Below, piece by piece: positions 16,855 through 25,883 of a DNA stretch of 64,000 nucleotides (within the stretch, counting starts at the first letter, position 1; every line of letters begins with the position of its first letter). The translations under genes and the position numbers were made by a program. Origin of the DNA: Idiomarina abyssalis (GTDB lineage: Bacteria; Pseudomonadota; Gammaproteobacteria; Enterobacterales; Alteromonadaceae); assembly GCF_900116625.1 (NCBI RefSeq), contig NZ_FPBE01000006.1:62001-126000 (forward strand), written 5' to 3'. The notes beneath the pieces are model-generated. The model was not told where the DNA came from and ran no database searches. It saw only the letters and a list, made by a program, of their open reading frames with translations.

Positions 16855-17387
16855 TTAGCGTCTTGAAATTCGGCCGGATGATCAACCATGATCATCTGGT
16901 CGATATCGTATCCCCACTCATGAGCCTTAGCTAAGGCATAGTCAATATCATCCTGAGCAACATCGGGAGTCCGCGACAATAACCAAAAGTATTCGTGTGA
17001 GTCACTGGTTACTATTGCCAACTGATAGTTGTTATCCAGCCAGCTGACATAGTACCCACCGTAGAATGGCCAGAAAAAAGTCACTTTGTAAGCTGCTTCC
17101 ATGTTTTCAACCGGCTTAGCCAGGCCAATGGCTGTCTGCCACTCTTCGTCTTCAACATGATAACCGCGATTTGTAACCTCTAAGCTACCATCACCGTTAA
17201 GGCGATACTCTGCCGTAACGCTTTGCAGACCTTCTTCAAAGCTATGTGGCATACGGGCAATTTCGTACCATTTTCCTAAGTAACGTTTTGCTTCAAAGTC
17301 TTCTACAACATTGGCTACCGGTGTTGGCTGCGTGTTACAGGCACTCAGCAGAACGGTTAGAAGTAGCGGAATTATCCATTTGTTCAT
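16851..17387 (-). CDS. blc: Outer-membrane lipocalin Blc
   Basis: Lipoprotein that binds fatty acids or lysophospholipids and is linked to membrane stress. The 178-residue product has a lipobox LLSAC ending at about residue 17, the lipocalin signature RYLGKWYEIARMPHSFE near 34-50, and the Blc-type block YQLAIVTSDSHEYFWLLSRTP near 121-141. AAGGAAAAATA precedes the ATG. It lies 11 bases downstream of the photolyase gene on the same strand, so they form an operon. Lipocalin genes are often near photolyase genes in light-inducible stress clusters of Gram-negatives; no light regulator is seen here. Confidence 0.92.
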   Translation of the reverse strand: MNKWIIPLLLTVLLSACNTQPTPVANVVEDFEAKRYLGKWYEIARMPHSFEEGLQSVTAEYRLNGDGSLEVTNRGYHVEDEEWQTAIGLAKPVENMEAAYKVTFFWPFYGGYYVSWLDNNYQLAIVTSDSHEYFWLLSRTPDVAQDDIDYALAKAHEWGYDIDQMIMVDHPAEFQDAN

Positions 17388-17398
17388 TATTTTTCCTT

Positions 17399-18955
17399 TT
17401 ATAACTCATTGATATTATCTAAATAAACTTCGGCCTGTTTCATTAACGCCTGCTGTTCTTTGTGGGTTTTCTTACCCCATACCTGATCCATCATGCGCAT
17501 TCTGTGATTATCTTTAAACTGTTCTTTATGACGCTCAATAAAATGCCAGTACAGGCTGTTAAAAGGGCAGGCTTTATCTCCCGTTTTCTTCTTTGGGTCA
17601 TAATAGCACTCTTTACAATAGTGCCCCATTTTCTGCATATAGTTAGCACTGGCAATATAAGGCTTTGTGGCAATCAGACCGTTGTCAGCATACTGACTCA
17701 TACCTCTGGTATTAGGCATCTCTACCCATTCAATAGCATCAATGTAAATACCAAGGTACCAGTCATCCAGAGCGTCTGGTGACACACCCGCCAACAAAGC
17801 AAAGTTTCCGGTTATCATTAACCGCTGTATATGGTGTGCATACGCATATTCTAAGGATTGCTCAATAGAGTGATGCAGGCAATTCATTTTGGTGTCACCA
17901 GTCCAGTAAAAATGAGGCAAAGGTCTATTATGATCCAGGGCGTTAAGGTTTTTGTAGTCAGGCATATGCGCCCAGTAAATCCCCCGGACGAATTCACGCC
18001 AGCCGATAATTTGCCGGCAAAAGCCTTCAATCTGAGCGATTGATATACTTTCTTGATTCTCAGACCAGGTATTAACAGCTGCTTTTACAACTTCTAGTGG
18101 ATGTAACATTTTCGTGTTTAAAGAGAACGAGAGCCTGGAGTGATACAAACTCCAGTGAGCTTCCTTAAGTGTGTCTGCTGTTGCCATAGTGTCCTGATAA
18201 CGACCAAAATTAGGCAGCCCAAACTGACAAAAATGTTCAAGTAACTGTTTTGATTGTTGACGGTTTACCGGCCATATTAATTGGTTTGGGGAAGCTTTGC
18301 CCATTGTCTGAATATGGCACTTTTGCAGCAAAGTATCGATATCTGAGACATCATTAGAAAATACCAGGGGAGGTTCTACACCTTGATTGGCAGGAATCTT
18401 TTTCTGGTTTTCCTTATCGTAATTCCAGCGACCGCCGACCGGGCGACCATTCTCCATCAAAATGTCGTATCGCTGGCGCACCTTTCTGTAAAAGGTTTCC
18501 ATTAAGTAGTTTTTGCTATCGGGAAAATATTCTTTTAATGAATCACGCGTAGTGAGGAAGTGCTCAGTATCATACCAGTTTAACTTGATGCTTCTGGCGC
18601 CGGCCCAGCTTCTAAGTTGGTGATCGAGCCGATACTCGTCGGGTTGCTGACATTCCAGGACCGCTCCCTTGTTTTGAGCGATAATATATTCAAGGTTTTG
18701 TGTCAGACTTTGCTGGTTGTCGCTGTCATCCAGTTTAATGTAGTGTACGCGATGTCCCGCCGAGTCTAATGCATTAGCAAAGGCGCGCATTGCGCTAAAA
18801 AAAGCCAAAACTTTTTGTCGATGATGAACGACATAGTCAGTCTCCTGTTTTAGCTCCATCATGACATAAAGTATGCCTTGCTCCTTTTGCCGGAACCAGG
18901 AGTGCCTGACATTGAGTTGGTCGCCGAGTATTAACCGAACGGTATGAGTTGTCAT
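17399..18955 (-). CDS. FeS-type bacterial (6-4) photolyase / cryptochrome (PhrB-like)
   Basis: Flavoprotein of the FeS-BCP group that repairs UV photoproducts or senses light. The 518 residues start with a Rossmann-like domain (LILGDQLN near 8-15). The C-terminal FAD domain contains EGFCRQIIGWREFVRGIYW, MITGNFALLAGVSPDALDDWY and MPNTRGMSQYADNG. Four cysteines positioned as in the family's 4Fe-4S site are visible: one in MNCLHHS, a CKEC pair and ACPFN near the end. The iron-sulfur site separates it from ordinary CPD photolyases. It starts a two-gene operon with blc. Confidence 0.9.
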   Translation of the reverse strand: MTTHTVRLILGDQLNVRHSWFRQKEQGILYVMMELKQETDYVVHHRQKVLAFFSAMRAFANALDSAGHRVHYIKLDDSDNQQSLTQNLEYIIAQNKGAVLECQQPDEYRLDHQLRSWAGARSIKLNWYDTEHFLTTRDSLKEYFPDSKNYLMETFYRKVRQRYDILMENGRPVGGRWNYDKENQKKIPANQGVEPPLVFSNDVSDIDTLLQKCHIQTMGKASPNQLIWPVNRQQSKQLLEHFCQFGLPNFGRYQDTMATADTLKEAHWSLYHSRLSFSLNTKMLHPLEVVKAAVNTWSENQESISIAQIEGFCRQIIGWREFVRGIYWAHMPDYKNLNALDHNRPLPHFYWTGDTKMNCLHHSIEQSLEYAYAHHIQRLMITGNFALLAGVSPDALDDWYLGIYIDAIEWVEMPNTRGMSQYADNGLIATKPYIASANYMQKMGHYCKECYYDPKKKTGDKACPFNSLYWHFIERHKEQFKDNHRMRMMDQVWGKKTHKEQQALMKQAEVYLDNINEL

Positions 18956-19078
18956 AGTCTCTTAAGTTTGAATATCCAGTCAGTCAATCAATACGCAGGC
19001 TCTGAGGATTCAGATCGGCGTACCTAAATGAGCTAAAATATGGCATGATGCGCGGTAGTTTAAGATCCAGGAGTGATT

Positions 19079-19855
19079 ATGAATCAGGTTACAGAGAGCG
19101 GGAGCTCTTCAGAGCAAAATACAGTTAATGTGATTTGCATTAAATGGGGTAAAAAGTATGGCTCCGATTACGTCAATACTTTGCACTCTATGGTCAGCCG
19201 ACATCTCAGTCGGCCATTCCGTTTTGTTTGTTTTACCGACGATTTTGAAGGCATTAATGACGACATTGAAGTAAAAGCTATTCCTAAAATCGGCTTTAAA
19301 GACTTTGATGAACAGCTTCCCTGGACTAAAGGGCACGGTTGGCTAAAACTGACTTGTTTTGCAAACCCTTTGTATGACCTGGAAGGGCCTACACTGTTTC
19401 TGGACCTGGATATTATTATTGTTGGCAGTCTTGATGAATTCTTTGAACCTGAAGGTGATTTTATGGTGATCAAAGAATGGGATAAATCAGACGCTACGGG
19501 CAATACCTCGGTATTCCGGTTCAATATTGGGGCACATGAAGATGCCCTGGAGCATTTGAAGAAAGACCCTGATGCAGCTACCGCCGATGTGCGAAATGAA
19601 CAAGAGTACATTACGCACTTTGTCGATCGTCAGAACAAGCTGAAATACTGGCCGGAAAAGTGGTGTCGTAGCTTCAAACGTCATTGTCTGCGTCCGTTCC
19701 CGTTAAGTTTCTTCCAGGAGCCCCGTATACCTGAAGAAGCAAAAGTTATTATCTTCCATGGCAAGCCACACCCGGATGATGCATTAGAAGGCCGAAGCGG
19801 TAAGTGGTACCGGAAAGTCTTGCCGACTAAGTGGATTGCCGAGTATTGGCGTTAA
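19079..19855 (+). CDS. Glycosyltransferase-like protein (GT8-like fold, DxD motif)
   Basis: Probably transfers a sugar from a nucleotide-sugar donor. The 258-residue product has the nucleotide-binding start VNVICIKWGKKYG, PFRFVCFTDD near residue 50, a metal-binding DLDIIIVGSLDEFF block (DxD) near 112-125, and a late FHGKPHPDD motif. These fit GT8-type retaining transferases, but I cannot assign the acceptor. Its place six bases before waaA-kdkA suggests a role in the lipopolysaccharide core. A GTG two codons upstream is possible, but it overlaps the CCAGGAG ribosome site that serves the ATG at 19079. Confidence 0.75.
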   Translation: MNQVTESGSSSEQNTVNVICIKWGKKYGSDYVNTLHSMVSRHLSRPFRFVCFTDDFEGINDDIEVKAIPKIGFKDFDEQLPWTKGHGWLKLTCFANPLYDLEGPTLFLDLDIIIVGSLDEFFEPEGDFMVIKEWDKSDATGNTSVFRFNIGAHEDALEHLKKDPDAATADVRNEQEYITHFVDRQNKLKYWPEKWCRSFKRHCLRPFPLSFFQEPRIPEEAKVIIFHGKPHPDDALEGRSGKWYRKVLPTKWIAEYWR

Positions 19856-19860
19856 AGAAT

Positions 19861-21846
19861 ATGAGACTGTGGCTCTATGGAATGCTATTGCGGCTGGTCA
19901 CTCCAGCCGTTTTTGTCTGGTTGTGGCTGCGCGGTAAGAAGGATGCCCGTTATCGCCAGAACTGGTCAGAAAGGCTTGCATTAGGCGCTGTTGATAAAAA
20001 GCTGCAGGGTTGCCTTGTTATCCACAGTGTTTCTGTTGGAGAAACCTTAGCGGCTAAGCGATTAATAGAGCAGCTACTGTATCAACAGCCCGGACAGAAA
20101 GTGTTGATTACCTGTATGACACCAACCGCCAGGACACTCATTCAGCAGCATTTTGGCGAGTCTGTCAGTTGTCGTTATTGGCCAATTGATACTCCGGGTT
20201 CAGCGAAACGTTTCGTGCGTAAGCTGAAACCTAAAGGGGTATGGATAATGGAGACAGAGCTTTGGCCGCAGATGCTGAAGCATTTTTCCAAAGCTAATGT
20301 GCCTGTAAGTTTATTGAATGCCCGGCTTTCGGCGCGCTCCGCTAGGGGGTACCGGCGTTTCCATTGGCTTATGAAGGCTGTATGGAAACAACTGACTCTG
20401 GTGTCGGTTCAGAATAAAGAAACTGCGCGTCGAATGAAGGTTCTGGGGGTAGCGCAGAGCCGACTTTTTGTAGACGGAAACCTTAAATACGATATCCAAC
20501 TTTCCGGCAAGGATATCGATAAAGCTTACCCGTGGAAACAGAGTTGCTCTGGAAGGAATGTTTGGTTGGCAAGCAGCAGCCATCCCGGGGAGCATGAAGT
20601 TCTTCTTGAAGCACATAAGCTGGTTCAGGAAGAGCAACCTGATGCCTGTCTTATTATTGCGCCAAGGCATCCTGAGCAATTTGAAAAAGTTGCAGAGCTG
20701 ACCCGGCAGTCTGGACTAAAGTTGGCTCGCCGCACCGAGTTTAATGAGATACCACAGGACTGTGATGTCTTTCTCGCTGACAGTATGGGCGAAATGATGC
20801 TGTGGGGGCAGTTAGCTTCAGCGAGCTTTATTGGTGGAAGTATCATTGAGCGTGGAGGGCACAACCCCCTTGAAGTTATTGCTGCTGGCTCCAATGTTAT
20901 GTCTGGGCGGCATGTATTTAATTTTCCACAGGTTTACGCTGAGCTGTCTAAAGTTGGCGCTGTGCGGTGGGTAAAAAATGCCGAAGAAATTAAACAGGCT
21001 GTGAGTTTGATGCAGCAGGCAGCGGTCATGAAAACGCAACATGAAGCTGCTAAAAGCGTTTTACAAACGCATCAGGGTGCTACGTTAAGAGTCTTAAAGC
21101 GAGCACTGGAATATACTCTGACAGGAAGCGGTATGATAAAAACAGAGCAGACTCCCCGAGGGCTCATTCGCTATGACAGCGATATTATAGAAACGATAGA
21201 AGATAAGCATTTTTCAGCCCAGTATTGGCAGCAACAAAAGGCGATTGCCGGGAATTCGACGGGGCGTGCAACTGTCTGGTTTATTCAACAAGGCGATTTA
21301 GGGCTTTTGTTACGACACTATTACCGTGGTGGTTTGGTTGGAAAAATTAATAAAGACCGTTTTTTACGCGAGCCAGCGGAGAAAAGCCGGGCAATACACG
21401 AATTTGATTTGCTCTGTAAACTCCGTGATATTGGCTTGCCGGTTCCTCGCCCTGTGGCGGCCAGAATGGAAAAGACCGGCGTATTTAGTTATAAAGCTGA
21501 TATTTTAGTTGAAGTGATTCCCGGCGCAGTTGATGTTTATCGACTATTGCGCGAGAAACAGCTCTCAGCTGAGCTTTGGCAAAAGCTCGGTAGTGCTATT
21601 AAGCAATTGCACGATACTGGTGTTTATCACTCGGATTTGAATTGTCACAACCTTATGCTGGATGACAACGACAAAGCCTGGATTGTGGATTTTGATAAGT
21701 GTGATTTCCGTGAAAGCGGGGAGTGGAAGGAAGCGAATATTCAGCGTTTGCTGCGTTCCTTGCGCAAAGAAAAAGAAAAGAATGAGACTTTTTACTGGAA
21801 GGAGTCTCGTGACTGGCCTGAGTTATTAACGGGTTATCGCCGTTAA
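19861..21846 (+). CDS. waaA-kdkA: Fused Kdo transferase (WaaA) and Kdo kinase (KdkA)
   Basis: A single 661-residue frame carries two enzymes of inner-core lipopolysaccharide synthesis. Residues 1-424 are a full-length WaaA: membrane anchor near the N-terminus, SVSVGETLAAK, METELWP, NGNLKYD-like VDGNLKYD, and GGSIIERGGHNPLE. It moves Kdo onto lipid IVA. From Met425 the rest is a full-length KdkA kinase with GGLVGKINKDRFL and the catalytic loop YHSDLNCHNLM near 587-597, then DFDKC; it phosphorylates Kdo at O-4. The frame is open through the junction. An AGGAAG before ATG 21133 could permit separate translation of KdkA. I chose the ATG at 19861 over one ten codons upstream because it matches the WaaA N-terminus. 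Confidence 0.9.
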   Translation: MRLWLYGMLLRLVTPAVFVWLWLRGKKDARYRQNWSERLALGAVDKKLQGCLVIHSVSVGETLAAKRLIEQLLYQQPGQKVLITCMTPTARTLIQQHFGESVSCRYWPIDTPGSAKRFVRKLKPKGVWIMETELWPQMLKHFSKANVPVSLLNARLSARSARGYRRFHWLMKAVWKQLTLVSVQNKETARRMKVLGVAQSRLFVDGNLKYDIQLSGKDIDKAYPWKQSCSGRNVWLASSSHPGEHEVLLEAHKLVQEEQPDACLIIAPRHPEQFEKVAELTRQSGLKLARRTEFNEIPQDCDVFLADSMGEMMLWGQLASASFIGGSIIERGGHNPLEVIAAGSNVMSGRHVFNFPQVYAELSKVGAVRWVKNAEEIKQAVSLMQQAAVMKTQHEAAKSVLQTHQGATLRVLKRALEYTLTGSGMIKTEQTPRGLIRYDSDIIETIEDKHFSAQYWQQQKAIAGNSTGRATVWFIQQGDLGLLLRHYYRGGLVGKINKDRFLREPAEKSRAIHEFDLLCKLRDIGLPVPRPVAARMEKTGVFSYKADILVEVIPGAVDVYRLLREKQLSAELWQKLGSAIKQLHDTGVYHSDLNCHNLMLDDNDKAWIVDFDKCDFRESGEWKEANIQRLLRSLRKEKEKNETFYWKESRDWPELLTGYRR

Positions 21847-21862
21847 GCTTCAAGCCATACCA

Positions 21863-21906
21863 TAAAAAAAAGCCCCGACTCACTTCAAATGAGCCGGGGC
21901 TTTTTT
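21863..21906. terminator. Bidirectional terminator between waaA-kdkA and proA
   Basis: Stem AGCCCCG-A-CTC (21871-21881) with GAG-C-CGGGGCT (21891-21901), one mismatch, 9-base loop. Six T residues follow on the plus strand and eight A residues precede it, giving a U-run for proA on the minus strand. Confidence 0.88.
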
Positions 21907-21924
21907 ATGCGTTAAAGCACTGAA

Positions 21925-23178
21925 TTAATCGCGAACTTGACCGTTACCGGTTACCACGAATTTTTCAGTTGTTAGGGCTTCAAGACCCATTGGTCCATAA
22001 GCGTGCAGCTTACTGGTAGAAATACCAATTTCAGCACCTAAACCTAACTGGCCGCCGTCTGAGAAGCGAGACGAGACATTTGCCATGGTAACGGCTGAAT
22101 CTACTTCACGAATGAAACGCTTAGCGGTTTCGTCGTTCTCGGTAATAATCACTTCTGTATGACCACTGCCAAACTCCTGAATATGCTCAATAGCACCTTC
22201 GTAGTTATCAACGGTTTTAACCGCGATTTCCAGAGCAAGGTATTCTTCGCCAAAGGCATCGTCTGCAATCTCATCAGCGCCGTCAAAGTAGCTTACTGAA
22301 CGTTTATCGGCGTGGATTGTTACGTTTTTCTCAGCCAGGGCTTTAGCAGCCATAGGTAAGAATTTATCAGCAACATCCTGATGAACCAGTAAGCCTTCAA
22401 GCGCGTTACAAACGCCGGTACGCTGGGTTTTACCATTAAGTAAAATCGCCAGGGCTTTATCAAGGTCAGCGTCTTTATCAACGTACAGATGGCAAACGCC
22501 TTTGTAGTGTTGAATCACCGGGATCTTACTGGTGTCACTAACAAAGTGAATCAGACCTTCGCCGCCACGAGGGATAACCAGGTCAATATAATCTTTTTGT
22601 TGCAGTAACTCGGTCATCAGTTCACGATCAGGTGTTGGTACTACCGTGATGACGTCTTTCGGCAAGTTGCTGGCTTCTAAAGCTTCGTGCAGGGCTTCAG
22701 CAATGGCTTTACTGCTCTCAATTGCTTCACGGCCACAACGTAAGATTACGGCGTTGCCAGACTTAAAGCACAGGGCACCGGCATCGGCGGTCACATTTGG
22801 ACGCGCTTCATAAATCATGCAGATAACACCCAGTGGAATGCGCATTTTTTCAATTTTCATTCCGTTAGGGCGCTCATCCAGCACGTAGCTGTCGCCGACC
22901 GGATCTTTTAATGCAATGATTTCTTCAATGGCAGAAGCCATGCCCTCAACACGTTCCGGTGTCAACTCCAGGCGATCCATCATGGCATCGCTCAGACCTT
23001 TCTCTTTACCGGTAGCCAGGTCTTTCTTATTGACTTCAATAATCTTGTCCTGGCGTGCGCGAATTGCGTCTGCCATCTTTTGTAGCACACTGTTTTTATC
23101 TGCTTCAGATAAGGTTGCTACAGCGCGTGCTGCTTTTGCGGCGCGTTGTGAAATCTCTTTTGCTAATTGCTGGCTCAT
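21925..23178 (-). CDS. proA: Gamma-glutamyl phosphate reductase ProA
   Basis: NADPH-dependent second step of proline synthesis, reducing glutamyl-5-phosphate to the semialdehyde. The 417 residues match the usual length and contain IPLGVICMIYEARPNVT near 114-130, the catalytic-cysteine region KTQRTGVCNALEGLLVH near 250-266, and FGSGHTEVIITE near 338-349, ending GLEALTTEKFVVTGNGQVR. GGAGG precedes the ATG, which overlaps the proB stop by four bases. It is the second gene of the proBA operon and ends before a shared terminator. Confidence 0.97.
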   Translation of the reverse strand: MSQQLAKEISQRAAKAARAVATLSEADKNSVLQKMADAIRARQDKIIEVNKKDLATGKEKGLSDAMMDRLELTPERVEGMASAIEEIIALKDPVGDSYVLDERPNGMKIEKMRIPLGVICMIYEARPNVTADAGALCFKSGNAVILRCGREAIESSKAIAEALHEALEASNLPKDVITVVPTPDRELMTELLQQKDYIDLVIPRGGEGLIHFVSDTSKIPVIQHYKGVCHLYVDKDADLDKALAILLNGKTQRTGVCNALEGLLVHQDVADKFLPMAAKALAEKNVTIHADKRSVSYFDGADEIADDAFGEEYLALEIAVKTVDNYEGAIEHIQEFGSGHTEVIITENDETAKRFIREVDSAVTMANVSSRFSDGGQLGLGAEIGISTSKLHAYGPMGLEALTTEKFVVTGNGQVRD

Positions 23179-24290
23179 GCGTCCTCCAAAATCATTAGAT
23201 CGTCACGGTGAATGACTTCTGTAATTGGGCTATAGCCAAATTTTTCAGCTATGTCTTCTGTTTGCTGCCCTTTAATGTGCATAAGTTCATGCGCGCTGTA
23301 CTGACAAATACCTTTTGCAATAGCGTCAGTATCATTGGCGCTGCGAACCAGCACGGCGTCACCGCGATCAAAATCGCCTTGTACATCAACAATGCCTGAA
23401 CTTAATAACGAGGCACCGTTCTCAATTAATGCTTTTTCAGCACCTTCATCAACCAATATTTCACCCTGGGCAACCAAGGTATGTCTTAACCAATGCTTTT
23501 TGTTGCTAATTGGATCAGATTGGCGACGGAATAATGTGCCGGGGATGTCACCTTGTAACAACGATTCAAAGGTTTCACCTTTGCGACCGTTGACTATGTA
23601 GGTATCGATACCATGGGAAGTGGCTTTCTCAGCGGCTTCAACTTTGGTCCGCATACCACCAGTACCTACAGAACTCACAGAACCACCGGCAAGTGAGTAA
23701 ATACTTTCGTCAATTTGTTCAACCACCGGTATTTTCTTGGCGTCCGGGTTCAGGTTGGGATCGGAATCGTACAGGCCATCGATGTCTGAACAAATAAACA
23801 GAGCGTCAGCGTCGACTAACGTGGCTACCATGGCTGACAAGTTGTCGTTGTCGCCTACTTTCATTTCGTCGGTAGCCAGAGCATCGTTTTCATTTACCAC
23901 AGGTAAAATGTTGTGCTCTAACAATCTGTTTAAGGTGTTTTTAATACTTACGTAGCGAGCGCGGTCGCGTAAGTCACTGTGTGTCATTAACAACTGGGCG
24001 CAGGGGGAATCAAAGAAGCGCGACCAGTAGCCCATCATTTCATTCTGACCGACGGCTGACATTGCTTTGCGTACGGCTACAGGAACTTTCTTGTGTTCAA
24101 AGTTAATATGCTTGCGTCCGGCAGCGACACTGCCCGATGACACTAAGACAACTTCTTGTCCGCGTTCGCGGCATTCGTTAATAAAACGAGCGATGGGTAA
24201 AAGGTATTTGGTACTAACCCCAGTTTCATCTGGCGCGATGAGCGCACTCCCCACTTTCAGTACGGCTCTTCGCCAGGATGGCGCTTTCAT
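23175..24290 (-). CDS. proB: Glutamate 5-kinase ProB with PUA domain
   Basis: First and usually proline-inhibited step of proline synthesis. The 371 residues contain the amino acid kinase domain (RAVLKVGSALI near 8-18; VSSGSVAAGRK near 50-60; VNENDALA near 134-141; GTGGMRTKVEAA near 216-227) and a C-terminal PUA domain from about 280. GGGAG lies upstream of the ATG. It leads proBA. The 154-base region before it contains a 7-base inverted repeat at a candidate promoter. Confidence 0.97.
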   Translation of the reverse strand: MKAPSWRRAVLKVGSALIAPDETGVSTKYLLPIARFINECRERGQEVVLVSSGSVAAGRKHINFEHKKVPVAVRKAMSAVGQNEMMGYWSRFFDSPCAQLLMTHSDLRDRARYVSIKNTLNRLLEHNILPVVNENDALATDEMKVGDNDNLSAMVATLVDADALFICSDIDGLYDSDPNLNPDAKKIPVVEQIDESIYSLAGGSVSSVGTGGMRTKVEAAEKATSHGIDTYIVNGRKGETFESLLQGDIPGTLFRRQSDPISNKKHWLRHTLVAQGEILVDEGAEKALIENGASLLSSGIVDVQGDFDRGDAVLVRSANDTDAIAKGICQYSAHELMHIKGQQTEDIAEKFGYSPITEVIHRDDLMILEDA

Positions 24291-24369
24291 AGAGACTCCC
24301 TTTTGTTGAATTCGTTAGTAGTCTAACAGATTGGCTGTCTAAGCTCCAGTGAGGCTCATAAGCCATACC

Positions 24370-24405
24370 TATTGTCAATATATTAGACAATAATTTAGAT
24401 TGACA
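24370..24405 (-). promoter_or_regulatory. Candidate proBA promoter with inverted repeat
   Basis: On the minus strand TTGTCA (24405-24400), an 18-base spacer and TATATT (24381-24376) form a plausible promoter. An inverted repeat, TATTGTC 24370-24376 with GACAATA 24386-24392, overlaps the spacer and -10. A repressor site is possible; the AT-rich context makes chance similarity a real concern. Confidence 0.35.
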
Positions 24406-24444
24406 AGAAAAAAGAGCATTCTTTAAAAAAGATTACTGAGACAA

Positions 24445-24717
24445 TTACTTCTCGGGAGGAGTATAGCCCTCTATTTGGGGATCTTTGCCTTCAAATAAAA
24501 AGGCCGTCATTTGGGCTTCAAGAAATTCGCGATCAGATGGATCCATCATATTTAGTCGCTTTTCATTAATCAGCATGGTCTGTTTCTTTTGCCATTCAGC
24601 CCAGGCTTCTTTTGATATGTTATTAAAAATTCGTTCGCCCAGTTCACCGGGGTAAAGCTGAAAGTCCAGTCCCTCGGCTTCTTTCTGATAATGCTGGCAA
24701 AATACGGTACGACTCAT
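24445..24717 (-). CDS. yggX: YggX, Fe(2+)-trafficking / oxidative damage protection protein
   Basis: Small cytoplasmic protein that helps protect iron-sulfur enzymes from oxidation. The 90 residues match the family in full: [15 protein letters not shown] near the N-terminus with the single conserved cysteine, [14 protein letters not shown], and [20 protein letters not shown] in the middle. It lies seven bases after mutY, the usual mutY-yggX order, which makes sense because MutY is an iron-sulfur protein. Confidence 0.96.
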   Translation of the reverse strand: MSRTVFCQHYQKEAEGLDFQLYPGELGERIFNNISKEAWAEWQKKQTMLINEKRLNMMDPSDREFLEAQMTAFLFEGKDPQIEGYTPPEK

Positions 24718-24724
24718 GTTGTAC

Positions 24725-25768
24725 TCACTTATTGGTCATTAATTGTTTCATCAGTCTAACGGTTGGTGCAGCAAAGCCCAAGTCCTTATCGGTGTCAGGT
24801 TCTACCCAGAGGTGCTGGTTTTCGTTAAGCTGAGTTTCAGCGGGAACGACGTCTATCAGCAGAGGGTAGCAATCCAGATGAAAATGGCTGAAGGTGTGCC
24901 TGAAACCGTGCAACTGTTGGCGGCTATGCTCAGTTAACCCGTACTGCCTGATCACTGAGGGCACTTCTGTTTCTTCTGAGCTTTGAGGGAAACACCACAG
25001 TCCTCCCCAAATACCTGTTTGCGGTCTTTTCTCCAATAACAACTGACCCTGGTGGCGGAAAAGCAGCATATGCGTTGCCTTGACTGGCTTGGCTTTTTTT
25101 GGCTTCTTACCCGGGTACTGTGCCATTGTATTCTTTGCTTTGGCTAAACAAGTATTGTTGACGGGACATTGCTCGCAGAGCGGCTTAGTTCGGGTGCATA
25201 TCATTGCACCGATATCCATCATGGCTTGATTATAGGCACCAGAGTCACTCTCAGGAGTAAGCTCTTCGCTGAGTTGCCAGAGCTCTTTTAATACACTGGT
25301 TTTACCCGGCCAACCTGCGACAGCAAAGTGGCGGGCTAAGACACGTTTAACATTGCCATCTAAAATTGGAGCGTACTCACCATGCCCAAGTGAACGAATA
25401 GCGCCTGCTGTCGAACGACCAATACCGGGTAATTCTTCAAGCTCATGAACTTTTTTAGGAAACTTACCGTTAAAACGGGTGCAAATGATTTTTGCGGTTT
25501 TATGAAGGTTACGGGCGCGGGCATAGTAGCCTAAACCTGTCCATAAGTTCAGTACTCGGTCTTGCGGAGCCTCGGCTAATGCTTGAACTGTGGGAAATGT
25601 CTCCATAAAACGTTCGAAGTACGGAATAACGGTGGTGACCTGGGTTTGTTGGAGCATGATTTCTGAAACCCAGACACGGTATGGGGTGACATTTTTCTGC
25701 CAGGGAAGATGCTTGCGACCATGCTGTTGAAACCAGCGAAGGACTTGAGAGCTGAATGTTTGAGTCAA
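24725..25768 (-). CDS. mutY: Adenine DNA glycosylase MutY
   Basis: Removes adenine mispaired with 8-oxoguanine. Starting from TTG at 25768, the 347 residues align with E. coli MutY from its first residues. They contain [10 protein letters not shown], the helix-hairpin-helix [13 protein letters not shown], the catalytic Asp in [11 protein letters not shown], a 4Fe-4S cysteine set in [11 protein letters not shown] through NTCLA, and a C-terminal NUDIX-like 8-oxoG recognition domain ending [10 protein letters not shown] longer frame with ATG at 25831 adds 21 hydrophobic residues without family support and runs into the ompA promoter region. The TTG lacks a strong ribosome site, so the exact start is uncertain. 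Confidence 0.93.
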   Translation of the reverse strand: MTQTFSSQVLRWFQQHGRKHLPWQKNVTPYRVWVSEIMLQQTQVTTVIPYFERFMETFPTVQALAEAPQDRVLNLWTGLGYYARARNLHKTAKIICTRFNGKFPKKVHELEELPGIGRSTAGAIRSLGHGEYAPILDGNVKRVLARHFAVAGWPGKTSVLKELWQLSEELTPESDSGAYNQAMMDIGAMICTRTKPLCEQCPVNNTCLAKAKNTMAQYPGKKPKKAKPVKATHMLLFRHQGQLLLEKRPQTGIWGGLWCFPQSSEETEVPSVIRQYGLTEHSRQQLHGFRHTFSHFHLDCYPLLIDVVPAETQLNENQHLWVEPDTDKDLGFAAPTVRLMKQLMTNK

Positions 25769-25883
25769 CTGTAAATCTCTGCAAATAAAAATGACTAATT
25801 TCAAGAATGTACTATTCTTTATGACATACACAGTGTCTCATATTCCGAGCATGATTGTTATTGCAATTAAAAGGAGCTTTGCA

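Noticed and set aside
18956-19072. CAGT/CAAT short tandem pattern before the photolyase gene as a light-regulated operator
   Set aside because: Only two copies of each tetramer and no match to a known light-regulator site; too weak to call.
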